A stretch of 64,000 bases of DNA from Rhynchonema sp. JSB1_4. Lineage: Eukaryota > Nematoda > Chromadorea > Monhysterida > Xyalidae. Made by a program: the position numbers and the translations under genes. The stretch is taken from positions 39,104 through 103,103 of the forward strand of contig JASAMV010000360.1 in NCBI GenBank assembly GCA_030248065.1, given 5' to 3'. A model generated the notes under the pieces. That model made no database searches, was not told the origin of the DNA, and was given only the letters and a program-made list of their open reading frames with translations. Shown piece by piece: positions 51,501-62,916 of the stretch (positions are counted from its first letter, which is position 1; each line of letters begins with the position of its first letter).

Positions 51501-54153
51501 AACATCTGCTGCTTTCATTTCACTCTGGTCTTTTCCTTCTGCATTAAGAGACCTTGTTGAATAGATTCTGCTCAATTATCCCTCAGCCGTCGTGGATGGT
51601 ATGCGTTTTTGAGTCTATACAGTTCCGGAAGGAACCATTCAGCTTGCCGGAACCAGCCTATATTCTTACCACGGATGTGTGACATGTGACTCACGGATTT
51701 CCGCATGTTCTCCATGGAACATCACCGAAGAGGCCTATGATCGAATGGTACAGATAGAATATGGCCCACGAAAGCACCACAATGTAGTAGACATTGAGCC
51801 AGGCGGCCATCACCGCTGCTGCGATGCCAACACCTGGGTGATAAAATCAAGGTTAAATTGTTCTTACACTATTGATTATGTCTTGGAATCTAACTTGCTA
51901 CTCTGAATCGGTATACAAACGTGAAACTTCGGTTTCGAGCATTTACGGCACTGTTCACAATTTGGTCTGGCTTCAAACCTATATCGCTGAACCTGAGATT
52001 CAGACTGCATTGCAACAATACAAAAAGTGCCGTAACATCTTGTTATCGAAACTTCTTGAATCCTGGATTCGGCGGGCTTCACAATGCATGCGCGTCAGCA
52101 TGCAGTGTTGACGTATAGCCAGGTTGATGCATAAACGCATATCCGTTGTGAATTCGGCCGTACTAACCTTTGAACAACGGGCAGATCTTCCACATGCCGA
52201 GGCCGCCGACGCTCAGCAGCTGGCCCCATGATGTTTCAAGGACGAACAACGGGATACCGCACAGAATCAGGGAGATCACGTAGGGGATGAGGAACGCTCC
52301 TGAAAGTGAACAAAATGATCAGCACTCTCGTTTCGTTTTGATAATCAAGTCTTCTTCGTCTCGTCTGGTACTTGCACAGTGCATCTGTCATCGTTTGCTG
52401 GTTATTGACTCCGTGGTATATCCCTATGTGGTGAACTTTTCCACATACTGTATTTTAATTTAATGAACGACAATTAGCAGTTGAGTCTTCCGAACTGCAG
52501 CACTTACAAGCTACAGCATCGTGTCTTTCCCACGTCAGTTCACCAATGTGAACTTGGCGCAAACAGATACACATATCCCATGTACACAATGATGTGACGA
52601 ATGGCCGGACACAAAAACACACGTGCGCAGTAAATGTGTGCAATTGATCACCGATGGGCCGGCGGTGACTGCGCCGATGTTCAACTCTTTGTCACAACCG
52701 CTCCCCCTCTGCTGTCTTCGGTACATCAAGTGTGTTGGTAACATCTCTTTCTGTTATATGTACCCACAATGGTGCACCCAGACAACGTGATTAGGACACC
52801 AATCAATCTCGGATACTTGTACCGATCGGTCATTCTGTCGGACTACACCGATCTACCGAATGTTAGCGTTCCTTTGTTCATTCTTAGTATAAATTATTCC
52901 ATGTCGTGATTCGGAAGGTTTTGCGCTCGCGCCAAAAAAAGGTAAAACAAAACTTTGGTGATACCGGTGTCTGCGAGTAAGTTTTTTGAGCGGCCAACTT
53001 GTGCCACCACAGACATTGCCGGTGGGGTATACTGTCATAAAGAACCGTTCTTTATTTTTCGTGGAAAAAAAACGGTTTTTTTCCGAAAAAAACCGTTTTT
53101 TTTCCAAATACTTTTCCAGTACTTAAGAACGTAATTTCGAAAAATATAACAATTTCAGTGCAAAATTTGTTCGAAGTGACGAGAGTGCTCTTGAAGAGTG
53201 TTGAAGTCAGTCGAAAACACTTGGTTTACACGCTTTTTGGCCCATTTTGGGCCGGTAAATTTTTGTGCTCGAGCCAATTTTTCACTGAAATCGAAAAACT
53301 CATCAGTTTTGCATTACAATTTTTGGAAAAATTGGAATAAAGTACCGATATTTTTCCGATCAAAAACCGAAAAGGTGCCCACGGAAAAATAAATGGAAAA
53401 GTATTCGGGTCTCGGAAAAAAAACGGTTTTTTTTTCGGAAAAAAACCGGTTTTTTTCCGCCTGCCAGTATACGGTGGGGGATACTTATGGTGGCGGTGGG
53501 TGACGGGTGAGGGTGACCGCGCCTCTGACTTATTATCAGGCGAATATATGTAAACTGGAGAGAGCATAAACAACAAATGAGCAACCGGCATGAAGGTCGT
53601 TCCCATCGATTATACGCGTATGGGCTACAGAGTGTAGCGAATGTTTGATTCTGGGAAAAAAGCTTCCAATCACTCTTTATCAAACAAGTACACAGGTCGC
53701 GCGCGCGACAACCCCTGATGCGGTTGGTGTTCGTTATCGGTCGTAAAACGAACCTCCACCATTCTGGTAGCACAGATACGGGAATCGCCACACATTGCCG
53801 AGTCCGATTGCGTAACCGACACATGACAGCAGGAACTCGACCCACGAGTCCCAGGACTCACGTGGTGGGTCAGCTTCGGTGTCATTCGCGCCTGAGATCG
53901 TTGCCATAAATAAATCAACGTGTGAGTGTATTCCCGCGGTTTACTCGAAAGTCTGGGACAACTCCAGCCCCAGATCATTGCAGGATTGCCCTCCTTATGG
54001 TGACTTGGTCGAAACCCGGCACATTTTGAGCTGAAGAATATTCACTGTAAAACGAATGGACTGCAACCAAAACTGCCAACCGGTTGGTCCATTGATCACA
54101 TCGACCTCCATGCGTTTGTCGTCGGGCGATTTCAAGGGCGCTGATTCGTCCAT
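48570..54153 (-). CDS. SLC6 sodium-coupled neurotransmitter transporter, GABA-transporter-like (15 exons, 631 aa)
   Basis: Exons: 54153-54081, 53891-53754, 52299-52168, 51833-51695, 51301-51110, 51016-50884, 50777-50643, 50501-50398, 50286-50213, 50142-49979, 49779-49639, 49576-49474, 49406-49306, 49152-48985, 48668-48570; phases agree throughout. TM1 reads [16 protein letters not shown], with Gly where monoamine transporters have Asp. [19 protein letters not shown]-like [35 protein letters not shown] and [14 protein letters not shown] follow the GAT subgroup. Extracellular loop 2 has the disulphide pair in WRTCGNPWNTNTC and sequons NET and NDT. TM10-12 are complete. The C-terminus STKV fits a class I PDZ ligand. 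The likely role is Na+/Cl- driven GABA (or related amino acid) uptake at the plasma membrane. Confidence 0.92.
53028..53471. mobile_element. hAT-type MITE in intron 2 of the SLC6 gene
   Basis: The 444-bp insertion is flanked by identical 8-bp copies of CGGTGGGG (53020-53027 and 53472-53479). Its ends are TATACTGTCA and TGCCAGTATA, near-perfect inverted repeats. Subterminal blocks are palindromic runs of AAAAAACGGTTTTTTTCCG type on both sides. No coding capacity. Confidence 0.8.
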
Positions 54154-57100
54154 TGCCGCTGCTTGTCCCAAACGCGGTTGTCGGTGCTCACTTGTGTGCT
54201 GGATTTCTCTTTTCTGATTTGTTGATTTTCGACGTCGTTGTTTTTAATCTGAAAGAAGGTACATACTTGGTAGTGTATTTCGGTGTCAATATTGGTACCA
54301 CGACACATACAGTATATAAACCTATGTACCTACATATACCTACATCTTCAAATGTTGGAGCCAACTTTACGTATAGTTCGATACATCATATGAACGTTGC
54401 AAATTTACAGGAAATCGCTTGACATATGTGCCAATGCAAGTTGGTTCACATCCACAGTGCATATGCCATGCACGTACTGCATACAGTGAGTTGAAATTCA
54501 TGTGTTCTGAACGGAACTGCTTGATAAAAAACACTTTAAAGTTCCAAGTGACCGGGAACAATCATGCATAAGTATATTATTAAGTTCAGTACATCTCCCA
54601 TGTTCTAATAGCGCATTACCGATTTCAGACGCCGCTAGGCACATGTAATAGTAGAAATACTAAAATTAGATTATCGTTTTTTCAGTTTGTAAGACACACC
54701 GCGATGTCCCGCTGGGCCACAGCCAGCAAAAAGGCGCACGCACATCATGCACCGACTCTGACTATTAACCGGCAGTGGAGCGCGAGAAATTTTTAAGCAC
54801 TTTTACGATCAAGCATTCCAAATGCAATGAAAACGAATCGGGGGGATTGTTTTCCCGCAAACGATTGCTGTGTGCTTCTGTGAGCCGACTGACCTATTTA
54901 GGTTGTCGGACACGTGAGGTTATGTAAGCCCCCCGGACTCGCATATAATGCGGATTTATGACCCTACCCTTGATGGAACATGGGAACAAACCCTTCTATT
55001 TGTGGACACTTTATTTTGGTCCCACGGTCTCTTCCTGACTTTCCACGTGTTCATTATATCTCGGTAACAGGACCTAAACTTTCACGAAATTTGAAACTTG
55101 ACATTGCCGCGCTGTCAAACCTTGAGCATATTTACTTTCATACTAAATAATGCCTCACAGGTGGGTTACTCGCAATAACAAATCACTGAAGAAACTAGAA
55201 GATCTCCTCGCCGCACGATAATGATGAATAACAAATCCAACCAATGAATCTTGCATCGCATTACCGACAAGGCTGCGCTGACACGAAAAAACGGTGTCAT
55301 TTTCCAACCCGTTATGCAAGAGTTGAGCTGCAAAACGTGCACGTGCTTACACTGATACCAAACACTGGCCAGCTTGAGATTGGCCAGTGCAGCAGAATTC
55401 CTTTTTAATTTTTTTTGTCTGAGATAGACGTTAGCGGCTTCCTCCACCGCGCATGAGCGGTTTATGGAGCGTGCAATCGTGATTGGACCTTGGTATTGTA
55501 TTGTACCGACGTGCCTTGGTGCAGCTCAAAGTGCAAATATACCCGTGCAGTGCTCACATGGCTTCAATGGCGTCGTATCCATATTGTGAGTTGTGTTACG
55601 AATTAGAGGTACAACGCGACACCTCATTGTGATGGACAGAACAGCGGTGGAGAAAACAGCGGAACAGTAAACAAGAAACAGAAGTTTGAAGAGTTGCGTC
55701 TCAGGATAGGGTGGTGGGCCAGCACCCAAGTCATGCCCCACAAGAACAATCGACTAATTTATCGTAAAAACAGGCAATGTTTTTTCTCCGTTGTTTCTGC
55801 CGCCACCTTTTTGCCATCGCTGTTCTCTCCATACGCTTGTCCAACCAAGATGCCACGAAACAGCTGATTGCTGAGTAGCTATGCCAAGAATAGCGCATTT
55901 CGTGACCCCAGCAGCAATAAATGTGCGCACGATGCGAGCAACTGAAGCACTTATGTATTGTTCTGACGCACTTGCCGGGCCTGATTTAAGTACGAAACGC
56001 AGCGTAGTATGTATGTACATATGCATGGTACTGTGCTACATATATAACGACAACTAATGGAAATACAAACATACAGTATCGTGTCGGCTAAGCGATGCCA
56101 ACTGCTACACTACAAAATCCCTTGGTGTTCACTGCCCCAAATATTCTCAAAAATAATTTGACGAATTACCGCGTTTGGTTGCAAGTTATGGCCGACCGGG
56201 TCCAACTGTTTTTTTTTGCAGTTGGTGGATTTCGTGTGCAGCAGTTACAAGACACACATGAGATCTTAGAACGCACTTTCCCAGGGCACAAGAAGGCTCA
56301 ACGTTAAAAGTATTTCAAGAGGCTATTACATTATACTATTTAGTACCAATACAACAAGGGTGAAAAGTGCGAGGAGCCTAGACATTACGCATCACAACGG
56401 GCACAGTGACACTATGACATGGTGGATGGTTGGTACACAAATTTGCTTTTAAATGTGGTGTCGGTTGCGAACAACTGGTGCACGCTGTGTGAGTACATTA
56501 GTGTATGTGAAATACTAAGAGCGGAGCAAAGCGGCGCACCTCAGAGCATTCGCTCATCTACGCCCTAATCTATCATTGTTTTGGCTGCGACTTATGGTCC
56601 TGTTGGCGGCTTGCAATAGATCCGATGGGTGGCCATGCCGCAATTTTCCACTCAACACCCCTGCTCGACCAGAATCTTCGGGTGTTTAGTGGAAGCGGCT
56701 GCATTTAAAACCCCGGAGCCTGCATTTGGTGAAATTATTTGACCGAGATTCCTTTCAACACAAAATGCGCGTGATACAAGTGTAATTTTTCTGATGTTTT
56801 ATGGTCAAAAAATGCTCACAATCAGAGGGGTTTAACTGGAAACGATTCCACTTAAAGCACTTAGGGTCGGACTCTCGCCCGGGGCTGTTCGTAGTTTCAA
56901 TATTTTCAACATTCAGTCCCAATTCTGGGTCAAGTGGAAAACCCCGGTTCGTATGACTTCGCCAGCCATGACACGCATATGCTACAACAAGATGTGTCAC
57001 ACTGTCATTGCGTGTTGTGTCGTTAAGCCCTATGGGGTTCGTAGTTGTATATGTTGGGACGTTGTTTTCTTATGCACCAAACCAGCACCTGTTCCCAGCT

Positions 57101-57781
57101 TGTCTTGCTGATGTATGTGTTTGCTGCCCGGCTGGCAGCTTGTTTCACTCGCTGCTGCAAGCAGCACCAATAGTGATCGTTTCCTTCCTAATCGCATTCA
57201 AATATGCAGCGATGTGAAGACCGAAACACCAAAGCATTCGATTTGAGAACCGAATTTGCTGCACTAACCACTTGCAACAAACGGTGGATTGTCCAATTGG
57301 TCATGTGTTGGTGAATTATGGCTCACCGTCGGACAGTTTTTGCAAAATCGATCACACTGTACCTGCCAAAACAGGGAACAGTCACCCAGCATCGGTATTT
57401 TACTAAAAAAATGCCAACAAGGACAGCGCGCCTCTCGGTCGCTGGGGTTGTAAACTGCCTGGGTGTTCATTGCGGGTACACATCAATGTCACTGATAACG
57501 CAATATTAGGTTTGCAGCTGTTTTTGAAGCTCAGCGCACCTTTAATTGATAAAAGAGATTCATGTTAAAAAGAACAGCCCCGCGTTTGTTGATAATCAAG
57601 ACGTTAATAAAAACACACCCGGGCGTAATAATTTTTCTGCTGTTTTGCTTTGTATTATAGTATATTTTCCAGCTTTTTTGGCGAGCCAACCTAAACATCG
57701 AGAATGAACTGGCTGTTTTCGGTGCTGCTGCTTTCAGGTTGGCATGCATTCCATTTATTACGTCAAAATAAAATTCAGCTG
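54154..57781. other. intergenic stretch with no supportable gene
   Basis: The SLC6 promoter should lie just above 54,153; I see no clear TATA box. The remaining open frames are short and lack domains or splice coherence. Confidence 0.5.
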
Positions 57782-58361
57782 GTATAGTAAATTTCCAAAT
57801 TCGCTGCCGCACAGTAAAGTGCGCCACATAGATAAGGGCGCCCTTAGTCATAGTGGAAAATGGAAATGGAAATGAAAAAAATAATCTATGTCCGAGTTTT
57901 CCATTTCCATTTTCCAGTATGACTAAGAGCATACTGGAAAATAGAAATGAAATCTACAGCAGTCATGTTTTGAGATGTGACAAAAACATTTTCTGTTCCA
58001 CTCAATTCTCGGCCGCTGATTGGTCCGATTTCACACAGAAAATGTTTTGTTTCATTTCCATTTTCCAGTATGCCCTTAGTCATATTGGAAAATAGAAATG
58101 GAAAACTTGGACATAGATTATTTTTTCATTTCCATTTCCATTTTCCACTATGACTAAGGGCGCCCTAATGTCAGGTTCTAAACCCGAAAATCAACTTCTG
58201 AAACATTCAAACAGCCAACACACACGCAGCTTGCCAGCCAGCCAGGCAGCTGCGCGCAATGTTTCAGGGCCGCGCATTGTTAGTGTTCGGGTTTATACCT
58301 TGACATTAACTATGCGGCGTATTTTACTGTGCGGCAGCGAATTTGGAAATTTACTATACGC
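57782..58361. repeat. cluster of three nested or adjacent palindromes
   Basis: The outer arms, about 50 bp, are 57782-57831 and 58309-58361 (TATAGTAAATTTCCAAATTC and its complement). Inside them are a 332-bp foldback (57835-58166) with about 95-bp arms starting AGGGCGCCCTTAGTCATA, and a 144-bp hairpin (about 58167-58310) with arms AATGTCAGGTTCTAAACCCG and its imperfect complement. They look like successive insertions of hairpin elements. Confidence 0.75.
57835..58166. mobile_element. 332-bp foldback element with long terminal inverted repeats
   Basis: The left arm AGGGCGCCCTTAGTCAT is exactly mirrored at the right end (ATGACTAAGGGCGCCCT). The arms continue through TGGAAAATGGAAATGG and AATCTATGTCC blocks. 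Further internal copies of CATTTCCATTTTCCAGTATG occur in both orientations. No coding capacity. Confidence 0.8.
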
Positions 58362-58567
58362 AAAATGATCATATGCAGTTTTTGACGAAGGCTAATGCTA
58401 TCCAAACATTTCGCTTTTGTCGAAGCTCCACACTTGATAGCCACTCGTGTTGACCGTACTGCCGAAATTCTGTTATCGCAGCCGGTGGCGTCAGCCGTTT
58501 GTTTTGCAATAGGGTGGGAGTTTCTCAAATCCGTGATCCATGATCAAATCATCGCACACATTTGCAG

Positions 58568-58752
58568 GCGCGATCTTCACCGTGTTGTACGGGGGCAAAT
58601 GTGGTGCCGGTAAATGCGATGACCTGCAGAATTGCTGTACGGTCGGTGAGAAGTTCGGCTGTTGTCCTCTGGACCGCTATTGTTGTTCGACATTCAACAA
58701 TTGTTGTCCGTGGACGTCCACGTGCAACGTCGACACCGGAGCGTGCGACCCG
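58568..58752 (+). pseudogene. orphan granulin-domain exon (gene incomplete, possible pseudogene)
   Basis: An acceptor TTTGCAG precedes a phase-1 exon of 61 codons that ends at a GTTAGT donor in phase 0, exactly the arrangement of exon 2 in the intact granulin gene at 62037. It encodes one granulin module with the expected paired cysteines (CGAGKC, NCCTVGEKFGCCPLDRYCCS, NNCCPWTSTC, TGAC). The module itself is undamaged. I could not find a signal-peptide exon upstream or a terminal exon downstream. A hAT-type MITE sits 78 bp after the donor. It may be a live gene with distant exons, or a duplicated exon left without a start. Confidence 0.65.
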
Positions 58753-58830
58753 GTTAGTGGCTGTCACGTGATTTATAATTTATTTAGTGCTCGAACATGC
58801 AGGCCCGACAGGACTATCATGTTTTCGTTC

Positions 58831-59174
58831 CAGTGGCGGATCCAGGTTTTGGTCAAATCCAAAAAGTCATTTTTATCTAGTGCTTGTTCCATTTTTTGAA
58901 AAGTCGTTGCATCTAGTGCTTGCTTAGAATTCCGCGCTTCTACATCAAATATGATACAAAATGTGACAGGGCGCGCGGAAAATTTCACACTTTGTGCCAA
59001 AACCAAATCGTTGCAAATGGGTTAACAGGTAAAGCGCGCGATCTTTGGACTTTTTAAAGTGTATGAGAGTGAAAATCCTGTGATTTGGGAGTCCTTTTTC
59101 CTTTCAAAACGGTGGCCCTCCCTTTAGGGGCCAAATGGACCAAAGGAGGGGCATGGTCCCTGGATCCACCCTTG
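58831..59174 (-). mobile_element. hAT-type non-autonomous element (MITE), copy 2
   Basis: Inverted relative to 7338-7696. It starts CAGTGGCGGATCCAGG and ends TGGATCCACCCTTG. The flanking octamers TTTCGTTC and TTTAGTGC match at six of eight positions, consistent with an aged 8-bp target duplication. It shares the CTAGTGCTTG...GTCATTTTTATC segment with copy 1 and has no coding frame. Confidence 0.75.
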
Positions 59175-60376
59175 TTTAGTGCGTTTCTAAAAAAACTTGG
59201 TTGTGGACCTCGCCAGCAAGTATGAAGAAGAAGCCCTCACGTCCTGTAATATCATTGGGCCACTTTCTCGACGTTGCGCCAGGGTCATTAAAGCTGGTTT
59301 TGCTTCTGGCCCGCCATCGAAAGCGTCGTTTCCTAAATACGGCTCGTTCTTGACATTCTGAGACATTTTAGGCATTCCGGGGCGCAAGAGCTACTCCCGT
59401 CGATATGTTACCAGTCCAGTGACGCGATTTGTCAACCCCTAATTATTACAATATTGTAAAGTGTGATATTTATTGTTAAATCTGTGCTTTGACGTGCAAT
59501 GTGCTTTGTAGTGCATGGATAGATGATTTTTTAAGGTGCAGAAATTTGTAATACTTATCATGAGGTCAGTCTAATTGATTTTTGATTTGGATCCTGGTTT
59601 CAACGCCAAATTCTTTGCCATTATTTGCAATTTGGTCGGCGTTCGCAGTTGATTCACCCTGGCCTGTCTTGTTTGTTTGGTAACGCCCAGTCAAAGTTCA
59701 CGACAACAACGACTGTACACTCGTAAAATTGCCGTTTTACGATCCATGTACCCATAAAATGACATTCCTGTGATTACACACGTGTGAGGGTTTGTTGGCT
59801 TTTCCTTGGCTACCGTGGTTGCGACAATTACATACTTTGCGTCAACATCACCGAAAGGTGTGCAACCGTAGCAGGTCATTGGCTGACAAACACTACGCAC
59901 GCATCGTTCATGCATGAAGATTTGTTACAAAGTTGAGAAACGTTTTGAACAAGCTATTGCACACGCAATTTCAACTTACAAAACTTTTACTTTAACATTT
60001 GACTGTATTAATATGCCATCGACGCAACTTGTCCCACATAGCCGCAACGCTGGCACAATGCCAATGTCGTCAACGCATCCGAAAGTCCATAGTTGCGTGT
60101 TGTACCGACCCCTGGACTTGTGTTCATTCATTAGGCACTGTGTAGCATAATTACTGCTCGAACATGATCTCGATCCCGATAGTTTCAACCCCGTTAAAAT
60201 CCCACTGCAGCTTGAAAAGCCGGACCCCGAATCTACGACGTTATAGACCAAGAAAATTGAAATGTGTTTCTTTTGCTATGTTGCAAAAAGTAAATTTCAC
60301 AACTGAAATCTGTTGTTAGAATGACCCCGTGTGTGTCTCCTAATCTGCACAGGCCTGTATGTAACGTGATGTCATG
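59175..60376. other. non-coding stretch, no supportable gene
   Basis: No exon compatible with the granulin exon upstream was recognised and no other gene was seen. Confidence 0.5.
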
Positions 60377-60378
60377 TA

Positions 60379-60647
60379 TTGGTCGCACAATGGCTTTATA
60401 AGTATCCATATAAGATTTTTCCTGAATGGTAAAGCACGTTTCGATGCAGATCACAGGCGCCCTATTCATATTTTTCCAAATCATTTTTGCAGGTATCGCA
60501 CTCACTGTGTTCAAGCAACTCAACCATGATATCGGAAGAAATGTTTTGGAAAAAATATAAATAGGGCGCTTGTGATCTGAATCGAGACGTGCTTTACCAT
60601 TCAGGAAAAATCTTGGATGGATTCTTGTAAAGTCATTGTGCGACCAA
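60379..60647. mobile_element. TA-flanked MITE, copy 2 (near-complete hairpin)
   Basis: The ends are TTGGTCGCACAATG and CATTGTGCGACCAA, flanked by TA (60377-60378 and 60648-60649). The arms are complementary for about 110 bp (AAGATTTTTCCTGAATGGTA, AAGCACGT, CAGATCACA, GCGCCCTAT), far longer than in copy 1. Confidence 0.8.
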
Positions 60648-60649
60648 TA

Positions 60650-61938
60650 CTTACAGTGCGTCCATGCTGCTTCCAAGCTGTGAACTACATATCAGTGGTT
60701 TTTAAAAAAAATTCGTTCCAAAGGTTAAAAAAAATTTTTTTTATTATTTCAAAATTCGAAAATTTCTCTATTTTTTGCTCTAAAAGTGCTATTTTTGCAT
60801 AAAAATTGCTACTGTTAACATCACCCGACCCTACCATGGGTGTATTGGGTGCCATAATCGTTGTTTTGTGGCATCTAGACATAGTGCACACACTCACATG
60901 GCCTCTCATATGATTACACATGTACATGTGACTGGGTGGGCATGCATTTATCCATGCAACAGACCCGAAAGCAGTGATTCGGTGTGATATTCACTCTATA
61001 TTTACACTGTTTGTCACATAATTGCATTGGTCGTGTACCAAGAGGCAATAGTTTCACCCAAATTTACCGTCTTGAGTGTCACGAAGCCACACCAAGGCAC
61101 CCACACAAACGTGGGGGAAGTGTACGGGTGTGTACCTGATTACTTTTGGTACTCATTGACCATTGTTTAGTATTGTTTTCGTGTCGTGAGTGCTTTGTAT
61201 GCAACGTTATGGAAGAAAAATGCCACTATTTTTTTCTGGCGCACTCCTTTTTTTTTTTTTTTCGGGGTTTTTGGGGGGAAAAAAAAAAAATTTTAAATTA
61301 AAAAAAAATTTTTTTTTAAAAATGGGGTTTGAATAAAAAATTTTTTTATTAACCATATGGCATATTGCAGGTTTCGAGATGATTTGGCCAAATCTACATG
61401 TAGTTCGACATTCCGAACAATGATAAAATTAAATGACGCACGGTGTCCCAAGTCCCACCCCCAAACTTACGTCAATCGGCAAGGTTTAATAAAGCAATGC
61501 ACCCTTCCAAGATTGAACTTGCCTCTACTGCCAGACACGCCACAGCGACAAAAAAATACAACGTATCGTTATGCTTAGATACATTAAAGAACGATTTCGA
61601 AGTTAAAATAGCTCGTTTTAATAATATGAGTGTTTAAGCATACAAGCCGCCATCGGTGCGTGTTTATCAGCTTGTTTTTGTTTCGCGACGCAAGAATGTG
61701 CAGCATCATAATCCATTGCTCAATACTTCGTATCACGTGTGTGTTTGCTGGGGTAGCGCCAGTTTGATAAGAGAAACCTGGGAGTGGAGTCCAGAGGCAA
61801 AATAAAGTTGGACACTCCTGACGTGCGTTAGGTTGCACAAACCCAAACCGTCCAACACTAACCCTGCCGTGCTTACGGTGTCGTGAGGACGCTGCAATGA
61901 TCATCAACGAAAACCAGCTGACTAATAAAAAAGCAGTG
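60650..61938. other. non-coding stretch with a homopolymer-rich core
   Basis: No gene seen. 61248-61350 is made of long alternating A and T runs with short G runs, probably an AT-rich element end or simple repeat. The right end is the promoter region of the granulin gene. Confidence 0.5.
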
Positions 61939-61945
61939 TATAAAA
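61939..61945 (+). promoter_or_regulatory. TATA box of the granulin gene
   Basis: TATAAAA lies 98 bp before the ATG at 62037, leaving room for a leader of about 65-70 nt. Confidence 0.6.
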
Positions 61946-62036
61946 ATCGCTGAATTTGGCTGTTTTTCTACAGCTTGACTCCAATCATTTCTGATTAACC
62001 GAGTGCTGCTCAGAATTTCGACCCTCGTCCATCACC

Positions 62037-62665
62037 ATGTACAAGATTGCCCTATTGCTTGGTAAGTTTAGTATATTGTATACATATGCAGTTAAAATTA
62101 TTCAGGCTATCAGGTTACTTTAAAATCAACTTCAACAGAGTTAAATGAAACATCATAAGACACAATTTCAGCGGCCGTGATCAGTCTAGCCTTGAGTCAA
62201 CAGCAGTGTGGTTCCGGTTCGTGTCAACCTGGCCAATTGTGCTGCTCGGTCGGTGAGAAGTACGGCTGTTGTCCTTCGGATTCGTATTGTTGCTCCGATT
62301 TCTCCAATTGTTGTCCGTGGTCGCACAAATGTGACGTGCACACCGGAACCTGCACACCGGTGAGTTGATTAACGGTCGGATTCCCGAAACTATAATTATC
62401 TGCAGATGGAAGTTTCTGCAGTACAGCCCAGTATGTACCTCTCACTAAATTTAGCTCTGCATAGAGCTTTGTATTGGTATCAGTTTTTTATTATTGACTT
62501 CACAATCACCTTGACCACTTTTCTGTGACCAAATTCACGAGTTTCAATTTATTTTTCTACCTGTTAACGTTATTCTTCTGTTGCTTTTTTCAGTTTCTGC
62601 GCGGCGGCGTTGCAATTCCGTTCATTAAAATGATCGCCCCGATTCCCAACAAACCAACGCAGTGA
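62037..62665 (+). CDS. secreted single-granulin protein (3 exons, 94 aa)
   Basis: Exons 62037-62061, 62172-62359, 62594-62665 (TGA); donors GTAAGT and GTGAGT, acceptors TTTCAG. Residues 1-18 are a signal peptide (MYKIALLLAAVISLALS). Residues about 21-70 are one complete granulin/epithelin module with its paired cysteines (CGSGSC, LCCSVGEKYGCCPSDSYCCS, SNCCPWSHKCDVHTGTC). The remaining 23 residues form a short hydrophobic/basic tail (FLRGGVAIPFIKM...). Granulins fold as stacked beta hairpins held by disulphides and act as extracellular growth or immune factors. A single-module form is far shorter than multi-module progranulins. Reading through the exon 2 donor would give a shorter form ending PVS. 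An AATAAA lies 246 bp after the stop. Confidence 0.9.
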
Positions 62666-62910
62666 TTCCGCATCATGCAGCGTTCTGACCCAAGCTGCTG
62701 ACTTTTTCTTCAAAAGTTGTGATAAGATTGATTGAGTGTTCTGGTCCTCGGTCACTGTACAGTTCATTACTTTCATACTTATTCATAGTATGTATGATGC
62801 TTTATTTTCCCCATAACTGCTGTTACGATACAGTTCGCATCCGTTTCATAAACTGCCTAGTAAAAAGAAGCTGCCAACGGAAAACAAGCAAGTCACGGTG
62901 CCAAAATGGC

Positions 62911-62916
62911 AATAAA
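62911..62916 (+). terminator. candidate polyadenylation signal for the granulin gene
   Basis: AATAAA, 246 bp downstream of the TGA. It is the first plus-strand AATAAA I noticed after the stop. Confidence 0.45.

Noticed and set aside
61248..61350. Homopolymer-rich A/T/G block as a possible origin or telomere remnant
   Set aside because: Only alternating A and T runs with no hexamer register. Simple-sequence DNA is the better description.
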